A stretch of DNA of 64,000 nt from Sansalvadorimonas sp965221135 (GTDB taxonomy: Bacteria > Pseudomonadota > Gammaproteobacteria > Pseudomonadales > Endozoicomonadaceae), in contig CBDCRZ010000118.1 of the NCBI GenBank assembly GCA_965221135.1, positions 62,001 to 126,000 of the forward strand, given 5' to 3'. This document shows positions 29,403 to 38,169 of this stretch, piece after piece. The notes beneath the pieces were generated by a model that was given only the letters and a program-made list of their open reading frames with translations, ran no database searches and was not told where the DNA came from. The first letter of the stretch is position 1; the number at the start of each line of letters is the position of its first letter. The position numbers and the translations under genes were made by a program.

Positions 29403-30556
29403 TCTAGTACATCACTCCACTTTGATTGTCGGGTAAAGCTTCTTTAGCTTTACCCGAGCATCTGCCGTATTAAATTGCCAATCCATCTAACTCTCTACAG
29501 CATTACGCTGAGATTCCCATGCTTCAATTTCTGACTTAAGGGTGGCTTGGTCTGGTGTACGCCGGTTAAGGCATTGACGACTGAGAATGCTAAGTTAGAT
29601 TTCAGCCATGTTGAGCCAGCTTCCGTGCCTGGGTGTATAAAAGTTTTCCAGCTTATTGGCTAAGCGATGTGCCTCTTCGGGCTCAAAGGCCTTGTAGAGA
29701 GAGGCAGGGGTATGCGTGTTCAGGTTGTCCATGACGAGCCGTATGGAATCCGCCTTGGGGAATTGCTTGTCAACCAGCGGCTTGATCTGGTGAGCCCAGT
29801 CACAAGCTGTCCGGCTATCTGTCACCTCAACATGCCGCCAGCCTTCCAGTGGGGCGAAGAACATGAAGAGAGCACTCACTCCATTACGCTCATATTCATT
29901 ATCGTACTTTTCGGGCTGACCAGGTTTCATTGGAAGTGGTGTTCTGACTTCCCGGGTTTGCTGCTTACTACTTTCATCCATACAAACCAGTGGCCGACAG
30001 GGTTCGTATGGCTGTTGATAAACATCCAGAATTCGCTCCATATTGCACACAAAGTCTGCATTCGCTTTTTTGGGAATGCAGCACTCCTTTTTTTGCCAGG
30101 GTTTTAGTTCGTTTTTTTTAACTCTCTCCCAATAGTTTGGTGAGAGATGGAATCGATATGCTTCAGCTCAACCATCCGGTCAGCAAGAAGCTGCCATGTC
30201 CATCGACTGCGGCCTTCCCATGGTGTTGAACAAGCCAGGACTGTCAGCGCGGCCCAGAGTTTACGTGTTCTCTGGACTGTTTTGGTGGAAACACCTCAAC
30301 TTTGACTGGCCTGAATCTCGGTCAATTTTGGACCATTCACGTCAAGGCACAAAAGGATCTGGGCGTGGATACGTTTATGTTTGGCAGTTTTATCTTGGTG
30401 GATAATGCCTTTAAGCTGTTGCTGCTCGTCGGTGGACAATTGGGTACGGTATTGAGCTGGCATGGGCAATCCTGATCTGAATCAGGAAATGATGCCAGAA
30501 CAGAGAATTCTGGCATTGCTGCAGGACAAACAATCTGGAGTGATGTCCTAGAAGAG
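29403..30556 (-). mobile_element. IS630-family insertion sequence
   Basis: Inverted ends CTAGTACATCACTCCA (left) and TGGAGTGATGTCCTAG (right) bound a 1.15-kb element with one transposase gene. Confidence 0.7.
29412..30463 (-). pseudogene. IS630 transposase, frameshift and stop at the catalytic Glu
   Basis: Starts MPAQYRTQLS at 30463. A base is lost in the poly-A run after IGRELKK (near 30115), and further lesions lie in the helix-turn-helix part. The DDE core is readable: VCMDESSKQ, LVMDNLNTHTP, then HGSWLNMAEI followed by TAA where the family has the catalytic Glu (MAEIELS). After the stop LSILSRQCLNRR continues. Inactive. Confidence 0.8.
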
Positions 30557-30602
30557 TCTCAACTGACATTTGCTCAAGTCATGGATGAGAGTGGTGTCAG
30601 CA

Positions 30603-30881
30603 ATGGCAGACGTAATTCAACAGCGGCTTGATCAGATCGATTCCAAACGCGACAAACTCTCTGATGCGGTGACCCGTCTGGCCACTATCGAAGAACGGAT
30701 GGTTCACCAGACCACCACGCTCGATAGCCTCAACCGCAAGCTTGAAGAGTCCGACAAACGTATCCGCTCACTCGAACGGCAGGCCAGCGCCCGAGGCGTA
30801 GTGTTGGCTTCTGTTGAGCGGTTTGGCTGGCTGATTCTGACCACTGTTATTGGCGTCGTGGCTTACACACTCAAGGATTGA
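30603..30881 (+). CDS. Phage lysis-module protein, coiled coil plus C-terminal membrane anchor (XhlA-like)
   Basis: 93 aa from ATG 30603; an in-frame TTG at 30570 is less likely. Residues 1-65 are heptad-rich (LDQIDSKRDKLSDAVTRL, TTTLDSLNRKLEE), followed by ERFGWLILTTVIGVVAYTL, a single membrane helix. The size and layout fit hemolysin-XhlA-like proteins that sit beside phage lysis genes. The amidase starts ten bases downstream. A deleted copy is at 56520-56670. Confidence 0.65.
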   Translation: MADVIQQRLDQIDSKRDKLSDAVTRLATIEERMVHQTTTLDSLNRKLEESDKRIRSLERQASARGVVLASVERFGWLILTTVIGVVAYTLKD

Positions 30882-30890
30882 GGCAGGAAC

Positions 30891-31361
30891 ATGGGAAAGC
30901 GTAAGGAAACCAACACCGTCGTCGTCCACTGTTCAACCACTAAGCCCAGTCAGGATGTGACTTTTGACACCATCAAACGCTGGCATCTGATGGAGCGAGC
31001 CTTTATCGATATCGGTTACCACTGGGTGATTGAACGTGACGGGTCAGTTAAGCAAGGCAGAGCACTGGATGACTGGGGTGCACTTGCCAAAGGTCATAAT
31101 CATCAGAGTGTGGGCATTTGTCTGGTGGGCGGGCTGGATGACGAAGACAAACCAAACGATAACTTCACAACACTGCAGAAGCGGATGTTGAAGTTCCTTA
31201 TCACTGGCTGCCTGGGGCTGTGGCCGGACGTGGTGGTAAAAGGACATTACCACTTGAATGGGAACAAGGACTGTCCCTGCTTTAATATCGACCAGTGGCT
31301 GTGTGAGAAGGTATGGCCGGGGAGAATGCAGCGTGAGTTGGCTGGCCGCGCTGCCCAGTAG
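30891..31361 (+). CDS. N-acetylmuramoyl-L-alanine amidase (T7-lysozyme-like endolysin)
   Basis: 156 aa, Amidase_2 fold, cleaves the amide bond between MurNAc and L-Ala in peptidoglycan. Zinc ligands of the T7-lysozyme type are visible: His in VVVHCS, His in VKGHYHLNG and Cys in KDCPCFN; GYHWVIERDGS holds the conserved Tyr region. GCAGGA precedes the ATG. The last 15 or so residues differ from the copy at 56690 because of a one-base loss near 31300, which also moves the stop into the holin gene. The core is intact, so it may still be active, but the operon is part of a prophage remnant. Confidence 0.85.
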   Translation: MGKRKETNTVVVHCSTTKPSQDVTFDTIKRWHLMERAFIDIGYHWVIERDGSVKQGRALDDWGALAKGHNHQSVGICLVGGLDDEDKPNDNFTTLQKRMLKFLITGCLGLWPDVVVKGHYHLNGNKDCPCFNIDQWLCEKVWPGRMQRELAGRAAQ

Positions 31362-31726
31362 TCGGCAAGATCATCGACAAGGTATTTCCTGATGCCAGTC
31401 AGGCCGCTCAAGCCAAGCAAGCCCTGACAGAGATGGCCATTAAAGGCGAGCTGGATGAGCTGGCTAAACAGGTTGGGGTCATCAAAGCCGAAGCTCAGGG
31501 AGAAGGCTGGTTACAACGTAGCTGGCGACCCATTGTTATGTTGTTATTCACGGCTTTGATTGTCTGCCGCTGGATGGGCTGGGCCTCACCGGATATCAGT
31601 GAAACCCTTGAGCTGAAGCTGCTTGGGATCGTGCAGTTAGGGATTGGCGGTTATATTGCCAGCCGGGGGCTTGAGAAGGTAACAAAGAGCATACACGGTA
31701 GTGTCAATGGAGAGTTAGAGCATTGA
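31333..31726 (+). pseudogene. Phage holin (3-TM, GTA-holin-like), frameshifted near its start
   Basis: GTG 31333 begins MSWLAAL, then one extra base near 31350 shifts the frame relative to the 57-kb copy (LLVIGKIIDK). From ATG 31433 it is open: KAEAQGEGWLQRSWRP, membrane segments IVMLLFTALIVC and LLGIVQLGIGGYIAS. The start overlaps the original amidase stop by GTGA. The 3' end is only 33 bases from the stop of ZnF B3 on the other strand. Confidence 0.75.
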
Positions 31727-31759
31727 TAACGGTATTGTCACCCAATACAGACTGTGTAC

Positions 31760-33613
31760 TTACAGGGAATGGTTACTAAACGATGGCTTGGGCCGCGCCT
31801 CCCTCTGCAAATGGGTGCTCTTGTGCTGTTTGAGGTTCCCCGACTGATCGGTGGTGTAGCTGCACCGGTCACAGGAGAAGGGCTTGGGCCGCGCGTCCCC
31901 CTGCAGATGGGTGCGCTGGTGCTGTTTGAGGTGCCCTGGGTGATCGGTGCTGTAGCTGCACTGGTCACAGGAGAAGGGCTTGGGCCGCGCGTCCCCCTGC
32001 AGATGGGTGCGCTGGTGCTGTTTGAGGCTCCCCAGGTGATCGGTGGTGTAGCTGCACTGGTCACAGGAGAAGGGCTTGGGCCGCGCGTCCCCGGGCAGAT
32101 GGGTGCGCTGGTGCTGTTTGAGGTGCCCCGGGTGATCGGTGGTGTAGCTGCACTGGTCACAGGAGAAGGGCTTGGACCGCGCGTCCCAGGGCTGATGGGT
32201 GCGCTGGTGCTGTTTGAGGTTACCCGGCTGATCGGTGGTGTAGCTGCACAGGTCACAGGAGAAGGGCTTGGGCCGCGCGTCCCCGGGCAGATGGGTGCGC
32301 TGGTGCTGTTTGAGGCTCCCCGAGTGATCGGTGGTATAGCTGCACTGGTCACAGGAGAAGGGCTTGGGCCGCGCCTCCCCGGGCAGATGGGTGCGCTGGT
32401 GCCGTTTGAGGTTCCTCGGGTCATCGGTGGTGTAGCTGCACAGGTCACAGGAGAAGGGCTTGGGCCGCGCCTCCCCCTGCTGATGGGTGCGCTGGTGCCG
32501 TTTGAGGTTCCCCAGCTGATCGGTGGTGTAGCTGCACTGGTCACAGGAGAAGGGCTTGGGCCGCGCGTCCCCGGGCAGATGGGTGCGCTGGTGCTGTTTG
32601 AGGTTCCCCAGCTGATCGGTGGTGTAGCTGCACTGGTCACAGGAGAAGGGCTTGGGCCGCGCCTCCCCCTGCAGATGGGTGCGCTTGTGCTGTTTGAGGC
32701 TCCCCGGCTGATCGGTGGTGTAGCTGCACTGGTCACAGGAGATGGGCTTGGGCCGTGCCTCTCCCTGCAAATGGGTACGCTGGTGCCGTTTGAGGCTCCC
32801 CGGGTGATCGGTGGTGTAGCTGCACTGGTCACAGGAGATGGGCTTGGGCCGCGCGTCCCCGGGCAGGTGGGTGCGCTGGTGCTGTTTGAGGCTCCTCAGG
32901 TGACCGGTGGTATAGTCGCACTTGTCACATCTGTATGATCGAGCGGCGCTCATTCGTAAGGTTTTAGGCTGGCATAGGCTGCGTCTCTTCAGACATCCCT
33001 TCCCCCCTGAGACTCTTAATGTGCATGTGTCCGGTGAATCCTGCTCCTCATCTTCTGTGATTTGAACCTGAAGTTCTTCGCAGATTTGAATGCTTTCATG
33101 GGATTCATCATCTGAATCGCGCATCAGCAGATCATTGATATCATGATCCTGGTCATGCTTATGGATCCATTCATTTAAGTATGGGTACCCAGGGATGAGA
33201 GTTTGGTGCGAGGAGCCACAACGAGTAGACGGGGCTCCCCCATCTCCCGTTGAAATACGGCACGCCGTCGCCCCATTATCGATAGATGTCATGGCATCCG
33301 GTTTAATTTCAAGAGTGTGGGGAAGGGGGCCTGCCAAGGTGAACTGTGTCGCTTTATCCTCTCCCCGGCAGTATATAAAAGGACGACCATCCCTCTCACC
33401 CCGGGAGCAGGTTGTTTCGCCTTTGGGGTAGATCCGTGTATTTTTAACGGTATGGACGGTAACTCCCGCCATCGAGGTCACGTTCAGTGAGGCGGGTGGG
33501 GCAAGCCTATGGGGGGTACCCTTGTCCCTCGCCGAAGACGCGGGTAGAGAAGTAAAACAGCCGACTAAGAAAAGACTAACAAGAAAGAGTTGTAATCTGT
33601 TTTGAAGAAACAT
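31760..33613 (-). CDS. Secreted C2H2 zinc-finger protein B3 (12 fingers)
   Basis: 617 aa from ATG 33613 (GGGGGAAAG upstream). An open frame extends a further 325 codons upstream but is only out-of-frame array sequence of B4. Signal peptide, four-Cys domain, acidic region, LKRRSLCQPK, then 12 fingers: HRSQ, HGSR, QGSQ, QGNQ, QGNR, DRNR, HGSQ, QGNQ, HGHQ, HGSQ, HGHQ, QGNQ. Tail LQREARPKPSFSNHSL. It is tail-to-tail with the least degraded lysis cassette of the window (30.6-31.7 kb), so this locus shows best how the ZnF gene sits in the prophage. Confidence 0.9.
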   Translation of the reverse strand: MFLQNRLQLFLVSLFLVGCFTSLPASSARDKGTPHRLAPPASLNVTSMAGVTVHTVKNTRIYPKGETTCSRGERDGRPFIYCRGEDKATQFTLAGPLPHTLEIKPDAMTSIDNGATACRISTGDGGAPSTRCGSSHQTLIPGYPYLNEWIHKHDQDHDINDLLMRDSDDESHESIQICEELQVQITEDEEQDSPDTCTLRVSGGKGCLKRRSLCQPKTLRMSAARSYRCDKCDYTTGHLRSLKQHQRTHLPGDARPKPISCDQCSYTTDHPGSLKRHQRTHLQGEARPKPISCDQCSYTTDQPGSLKQHKRTHLQGEARPKPFSCDQCSYTTDQLGNLKQHQRTHLPGDARPKPFSCDQCSYTTDQLGNLKRHQRTHQQGEARPKPFSCDLCSYTTDDPRNLKRHQRTHLPGEARPKPFSCDQCSYTTDHSGSLKQHQRTHLPGDARPKPFSCDLCSYTTDQPGNLKQHQRTHQPWDARSKPFSCDQCSYTTDHPGHLKQHQRTHLPGDARPKPFSCDQCSYTTDHLGSLKQHQRTHLQGDARPKPFSCDQCSYSTDHPGHLKQHQRTHLQGDARPKPFSCDRCSYTTDQSGNLKQHKSTHLQREARPKPSFSNHSL

Positions 33614-33740
33614 TCTTTCCCCCATTGAGCCAGGGGATGAAAGATAGTCGTACAGTGAAAAAAAGTGCCTGTTTTTAGTCAGTACTCTACGTGAGACTTG
33701 ACGCAAGGGGCTCCTGTAACACTCAACAAACTGCGGGTGC

Positions 33741-35849
33741 TCAGCCGCGCGAATGTAAATGGGTGCGCTTGTGCTGTTTGAGGCTCCCCTGACGATCGGT
33801 GGTGTAGCTGCACTGGTCACAGGACAGCGGCTTGGGCCGCGCCTCCCCCTGCAGATGGGTGCGCTGGTGCTTTTTGAGGCTCCCCGGGTCATCTGTGGTG
33901 TAGCTGCACCGGTCACAGGAGAAGGGCTTGGGCCGCGCGTCCCCGGGCAGATGGGTGCACTGGTGCCGTTTGAGGCTCGCCGGGTTATCGGTGGTGTAGC
34001 TGCACAGGTCACAGGAGAAGGGCTTGGGCCGCGCGTCCCCGGGCAGATGGGTGCGCTGGTGCCGTTTGAGGCTCGCCGGGTTATCGGTGGTGTAGCTGCA
34101 CAGGTCACAGGAGAAGGGCTTGGGCCGCGCCTCCCAGGGCAAATGGGTGCGCTTGTGCTGTTTGAGGCATCCCGGGACATCGGTGGTGTAGCTGCACTGG
34201 TCACAGGAGAAGGGCTTGGGCCGCGCGTCCCCGGGCAGATGGGTGCGCTGGTGCTGTTTGAGGTTACCCGGCTGATCGGTGGTGTAGCTGCACTGGTCAC
34301 AGGAGAAGGGCTTGGGCCGCACCTCCCCTGGCAAATGGGGGCGCTTGTGCTGTTTGAGGTTCCCCGGGCAATCGGTGGTGTAGCTGCACTGGTCACAGGA
34401 GAAGGGCTTGGGCCGCGCCTCCCCCTGCAAATGGGTACACTGGTGCCGTTTGAGGCTCCCCAGGTGATCGGTGGTGTAGCTGCACTGGTCACAGGAGAAG
34501 GGCTTGGGCCGCGCGTCCCCCTGCAGATGGGTGCGCTGGTGCTGTTTGAGGCTCCCCAGACGATCTGTGGTGTAGGTGCACTGGTCACAGGAGAAGGGCT
34601 TGGGCCGCGCGTCCCCGGGCAGATGGGTGAGCCGGTGCGGTTTGAGGCTCCTCAGACGATCGGTGGTGTAGGTGCACAGGTCACAGGAGAAGGGCTTGGG
34701 CCGCGCGTCCCCGGGCAGATGGGTGAGCTGGTGCTGTTTGAGGTGGCCCAGCTGATCGGTGGTGTAGCTGCACTGGTCACAGGACAGCGGCTTGGGGCGC
34801 GCCTCCCCCTGCAGATGGGTGCGCTGGTGCTTTTTGAGGCTCCCCGGGTCATCGGTGGTGTAGCTGCACTGGTCACAGGAGAAGGGCTTGGGCCGCGCGT
34901 CCCCCTGCAGATGGGTGCGCTGGTGCTGTTTGAGGCTCCCCAGACGATCTGTGGTGTAGGTGCACTGGTCACAGGAGAAGGGCTTGGGCCGTGCCTCCCA
35001 GGGCAAATGGGTGCGCTTGTGCTGTTTGAGGCTCCCCGGGTGATCGGTGGTGTAGGTGCACAGGTCACAGGAGAAGGGCTTGGGCCGCGCGTCCCCGGGC
35101 AGATGGGTGCGCTGGTGCTGTTTGAGGCTCCTCAGGCGACCGGTGGTATAGTCGCACTTGTCACATCTGTATGATCGAGCGGCGCTCATTCGTAAGGTTT
35201 TAGGCTGGTACAGGCTGCGTCTCTTCAGACATCCCTTCCCCCCTGAGACTCTCAATGTGCGTGTGTCCGGTGAATCCTGCTCCTCATCTTCTGTGATTTG
35301 AACCTGAAGTTCTTGGCAGATTTGAATGCTTTCATGGGATTCATCATCTGAATCGCGCATCAGCAGATCATTGATATCATGATCCTGGTCATGCTTATGG
35401 ATCCATTCATTTAAGTATGGGTACCCAGGGATGTGAGTTTGGTGCGAGGAGCCACAACGAGTAGACGGGGCTCCCCCATCTCCCGTTGAAATACGGCACG
35501 CCGTCGCCCCATTATCGATAGATGTCATGGCATCCGGTTTAATTTCAAGAGTGTGGGGAAGGGGGGCTGCCAAGGTGAACTGTGTCGCTTTATCCTCTCC
35601 CCGGCAGTATATAAAAGGACGACCATCCTTCTCACCCCGGGAGCAGGTTGTTTCGCCTTTGGGGTAGATACGTGTATTTTTAACGGTATGGACGGTAACT
35701 CCCGCCATCGAGATCACGTTCAGTGAGGCGGGTGGGGCAAGCCGATGGGGGGTACCCTTGTCCCTCGCCGAAGACGCGGGTAGAGAAGCAAAACAGCCAA
35801 TTAAGAAAAGACTAACACGAAAGAGTTGTAATCTTTTTTGAAGAAACAT
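33741..35849 (-). CDS. Secreted C2H2 zinc-finger protein B4 (15 fingers)
   Basis: 702 aa from ATG 35849. Family-B N-terminus, then 15 fingers: RRSQ, HGSQ, RGSQ, DGSK, QGHQ, RRSP, RGSQ, HGSR, CGNQ, QGNQ, VGCQ, NASR, NASR, DGSK, RGSQ. The usual FSNHSL tail is missing: the last finger runs into HLHSRG and a stop formed by the boundary sequence GGGTGCTCAGCCGCGCGAA. The array was thus joined to the B3 upstream flank by recombination. B3 and B4 are 128 bases apart in the same direction. Confidence 0.9.
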   Translation of the reverse strand: MFLQKRLQLFRVSLFLIGCFASLPASSARDKGTPHRLAPPASLNVISMAGVTVHTVKNTRIYPKGETTCSRGEKDGRPFIYCRGEDKATQFTLAAPLPHTLEIKPDAMTSIDNGATACRISTGDGGAPSTRCGSSHQTHIPGYPYLNEWIHKHDQDHDINDLLMRDSDDESHESIQICQELQVQITEDEEQDSPDTRTLRVSGGKGCLKRRSLYQPKTLRMSAARSYRCDKCDYTTGRLRSLKQHQRTHLPGDARPKPFSCDLCTYTTDHPGSLKQHKRTHLPWEARPKPFSCDQCTYTTDRLGSLKQHQRTHLQGDARPKPFSCDQCSYTTDDPGSLKKHQRTHLQGEARPKPLSCDQCSYTTDQLGHLKQHQLTHLPGDARPKPFSCDLCTYTTDRLRSLKPHRLTHLPGDARPKPFSCDQCTYTTDRLGSLKQHQRTHLQGDARPKPFSCDQCSYTTDHLGSLKRHQCTHLQGEARPKPFSCDQCSYTTDCPGNLKQHKRPHLPGEVRPKPFSCDQCSYTTDQPGNLKQHQRTHLPGDARPKPFSCDQCSYTTDVPGCLKQHKRTHLPWEARPKPFSCDLCSYTTDNPASLKRHQRTHLPGDARPKPFSCDLCSYTTDNPASLKRHQCTHLPGDARPKPFSCDRCSYTTDDPGSLKKHQRTHLQGEARPKPLSCDQCSYTTDRQGSLKQHKRTHLHSRG

Positions 35850-35928
35850 TCTTTCCCCCATTGAGCCAGGGGAGGAAAGATAGCCGTACAGTGAAAAAAA
35901 GTTCCTATTTTTAGTTTGATGTAAAAAC

Positions 35929-36577
35929 CCACGTCCTTAGGACGTGGTTATGAATGGTTGGCTTTGCCTGCCATAGGTCTACCCAGCTACTCCTATCTCT
36001 GAGTTGTCCCCACAACTGAACGAGATAGGAAGTAGCATGAGTAGATTTGAGAAATTATCGCACGTTATTTGGCATTGCCAATATCATATTGTTTGGGTAC
36101 CAAAGTACAGGTTTCGCATGCTGAAGGGGCCTGTAGCTGCGGATGTATTCAATAGTATTCAGGTTTACTGTCATCGGTTGGGTTGTCCGATAGTGGAGCT
36201 GAATGTACAGATCGACCATGTACATTTACTTGTAAAGGTTCCACCAAAAATATCGATTTCAAAGCTTGTTGGAACGGTAAAGGGGAAGAGTGCACTGAGA
36301 CTATTTACGCGATTTTCGTGGTTGCGGCAGAAGCCATACTGGGGGAATCATTTCTGGGCAAATGATACTGCGTTGACACTGTTTGAGTTGATGCAGAAAT
36401 GATCCGGAAATATGTCAAATATCAAGAGAAGCAAGAACAAAGGCAGCGTGAGCTGCAACTACGTAAATAGCCCTTAAGGGTTGAGGGACAACTCAAGTAT
36501 GCCTTCTTAGAAGGCCGACCGGTAAGTCGCCCCCTTCTAGGGGGCTAAAAGCAAGTCCACGTTCTACGAACGTGGTT
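35929..36577 (+). mobile_element. IS200/IS605-family element
   Basis: Subterminal hairpins CCACGTC-CTTAG-GACGTGG (35929-35947) and CCACGTTC-TAC-GAACGTGG (36557-36575) flank one HUH transposase gene. No TnpB gene. Inserted in the leader side of B4. Confidence 0.8.
36037..36468 (+). pseudogene. tnpA: IS200/IS605 transposase TnpA (Y1 HUH), frameshifted
   Basis: Starts MSRFEKLSHV at 36037. HIVWVPKYR and the HUH motif QIDHVHLLV are intact. A base is lost near 36363 after NHFWAN, so the annotated frame ends at 36402. The helix with the catalytic Tyr (MIRKYVKYQEKQ) is out of frame and follows a further TGA. Inactive as written. Confidence 0.85.
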
Positions 36578-36583
36578 CGTCAC

Positions 36584-37904
36584 GGAAAACGCATGAAACC
36601 CCGCGCTATCACTGGCCTCAAGCCTTCTCCGTTTCATCGGTCGGCAGAGGAGGTCCATCCAGAATCTTTTCCATGTAGTCGGTATTCATTGCGGCACACT
36701 TCATTTTTCTCTGAATACCGGCCTTGAAGGATGTCTCATTCTTTAAAAGATTCTGAACAGTGTGCCTGAAGTCTGAAAGAATCTCAGCGCCATCCCCTCG
36801 ACGTATCTGGCAAGCATCTTCCTGCAGCGCAACATCCAGAACATAGTGCAAACTATTCTCGATAGACCAATGACTCCGGACACTTGTCGCCAGTTTTTCT
36901 GCAGTAAGATCTGCGGAGCTGATGTAATAACGGATGCTGACATCCTCTATGTTTTGAGGTGTATCACCCACCTGCCGAAAGGCAACAACTGCCCCCAGGG
37001 TTTTCATATCCTTCCAGTCAAAAGAGCGGTTGACGAACTCATCGAAAATATCACTGACAATATGAACGCGGTGTTCATGCCGTCCACGATTTTTTTCAAT
37101 CGTTTCAAAGGTATTCTCAAACCCACCCGTCAGTATTTTCTGCATGGGAAAATGCTTCTTAAAGGCTTCATGGAGCCTGGGCTGGTTACCTTTCACAGCC
37201 AGAAGATAGTCTGCTTCTATCTCCCTGATTTTTGCGGCTATGTCACGCTGATACCCCATAGCATCAAGGCTGACAAGGCATCCCTTGATTGAAAGAAGAT
37301 CCAGCAATTCTTGAATTGCGGTAATCTCATTGCTTTTTGCATCTGTTTTTACCTGAGCGAGAACCACCCCGTTGGCAGAGCAAAAAGCGCTCACCATGTG
37401 AATGGGATCGAGCCTGTTTTTTCTGTTGCCAGAACCACGAACAGCCTTGCCATCAATAGCAACCACAGCTCCATCCGTTGCCTTATAACAGCCCTGCATC
37501 CACTCAGAAAAAATCGTGTGAAAATGCTTGGCGTTAACAACGCTGACAACACGTTCAATAGTATCGTGGGACGGAATACCCTCAGAAAAATCGCCTATTT
37601 CTTTAAGCCAATCCTCACGCATCCGTCCAAAATCGGCAATCTCTGTCCAGCCCTTGGCTCCACCAATCATGGCACAGATAGTGAGCAGCAGAATATCACT
37701 CAGTTGATGGTCGACCTTCCAGGGTTGGCGAAGGTCTTGAAGTTCAGAAAATTGGTTGATCAAACTGTATGCATTCACGTCGACTGTGCTCATTATTCGT
37801 CCATGGATGGATATAAGCACAAAATGAAAGAAGAATTAAGCTACGAGCGTTAATCAAAAATTCGTTGCGAGGCCAGTGATAGCAAGGGCTTTCATGCGTT
37901 TTCC
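36584..37904 (-). mobile_element. ISAs1-family insertion sequence, apparently intact
   Basis: Inverted ends GGAAAACGCATGAAA...GCTATCACTGGCCTC (left) and its inverse (right) bound 1.32 kb with one full transposase gene. Only element in the window without an obvious lesion. Confidence 0.85.
36618..37793 (-). CDS. ISAs1-family transposase
   Basis: 391 aa from MSTVDVNAY at 37793; nine upstream codons are also open. Typical H-repeat/ISAs1 features: DLRQPWKVDHQLSDILLL, GWTEIADFG, catalytic AIDGKAVRGS, VSLDAMGYQ, LLAVKGNQP, and SHWSIENSLHYVLDV near the C-terminus. Length matches the family (about 370-400 aa). Probably functional. Confidence 0.9.
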   Translation of the reverse strand: MSTVDVNAYSLINQFSELQDLRQPWKVDHQLSDILLLTICAMIGGAKGWTEIADFGRMREDWLKEIGDFSEGIPSHDTIERVVSVVNAKHFHTIFSEWMQGCYKATDGAVVAIDGKAVRGSGNRKNRLDPIHMVSAFCSANGVVLAQVKTDAKSNEITAIQELLDLLSIKGCLVSLDAMGYQRDIAAKIREIEADYLLAVKGNQPRLHEAFKKHFPMQKILTGGFENTFETIEKNRGRHEHRVHIVSDIFDEFVNRSFDWKDMKTLGAVVAFRQVGDTPQNIEDVSIRYYISSADLTAEKLATSVRSHWSIENSLHYVLDVALQEDACQIRRGDGAEILSDFRHTVQNLLKNETSFKAGIQRKMKCAAMNTDYMEKILDGPPLPTDETEKA

Positions 37905-38169
37905 CTGGTGGTATCAGCGAGTGAATGGCAGGGCGAAGCGTGGGTCTCGATAGCTTTAGAAAGGAATTGTTATCCCCATTCTACTGTTCACGACTACGGC
38001 TGAATATGGCAGATAACCGGTTGTTTATGGTGCAACACTCTAACTATTGCACACGCCATTACTTTACGAGTGGATTGGCCAGGCTTGTGCGGATTAGGCG
38101 GGATAGGGGCAGGGCATTCTCATGCGCCATATGTTTGAATGTTGATGGCAAGATCAGGAGTGGCCCCAG
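37905..38169. other. Spacer without recognisable gene
   Basis: 265 bases between the ISAs1 end and the next gene. No gene or repeat recognised. AGGAG at its end is the ribosome site of the following gene. Confidence 0.4.

Noticed and set aside
31760..34588. A 942-codon ORF and a 949-codon ORF (60147-62996) with SPSPVTSAATPP-type repeats before the ZnF protein
   Set aside because: The upstream part is the neighbouring gene's array read in the wrong frame; the true start with ribosome site and signal peptide lies inside.
33759..35174. Long plus-strand ORFs over the finger arrays (for example 471 and 414 codons, repeats of MGALVLFE or DGADKRALPC)
   Set aside because: Repeats with units of 90 or 96 bases keep all frames free of stops if one unit is; codon pattern, signal peptide and Cys/His ligands support only the minus-strand frame.
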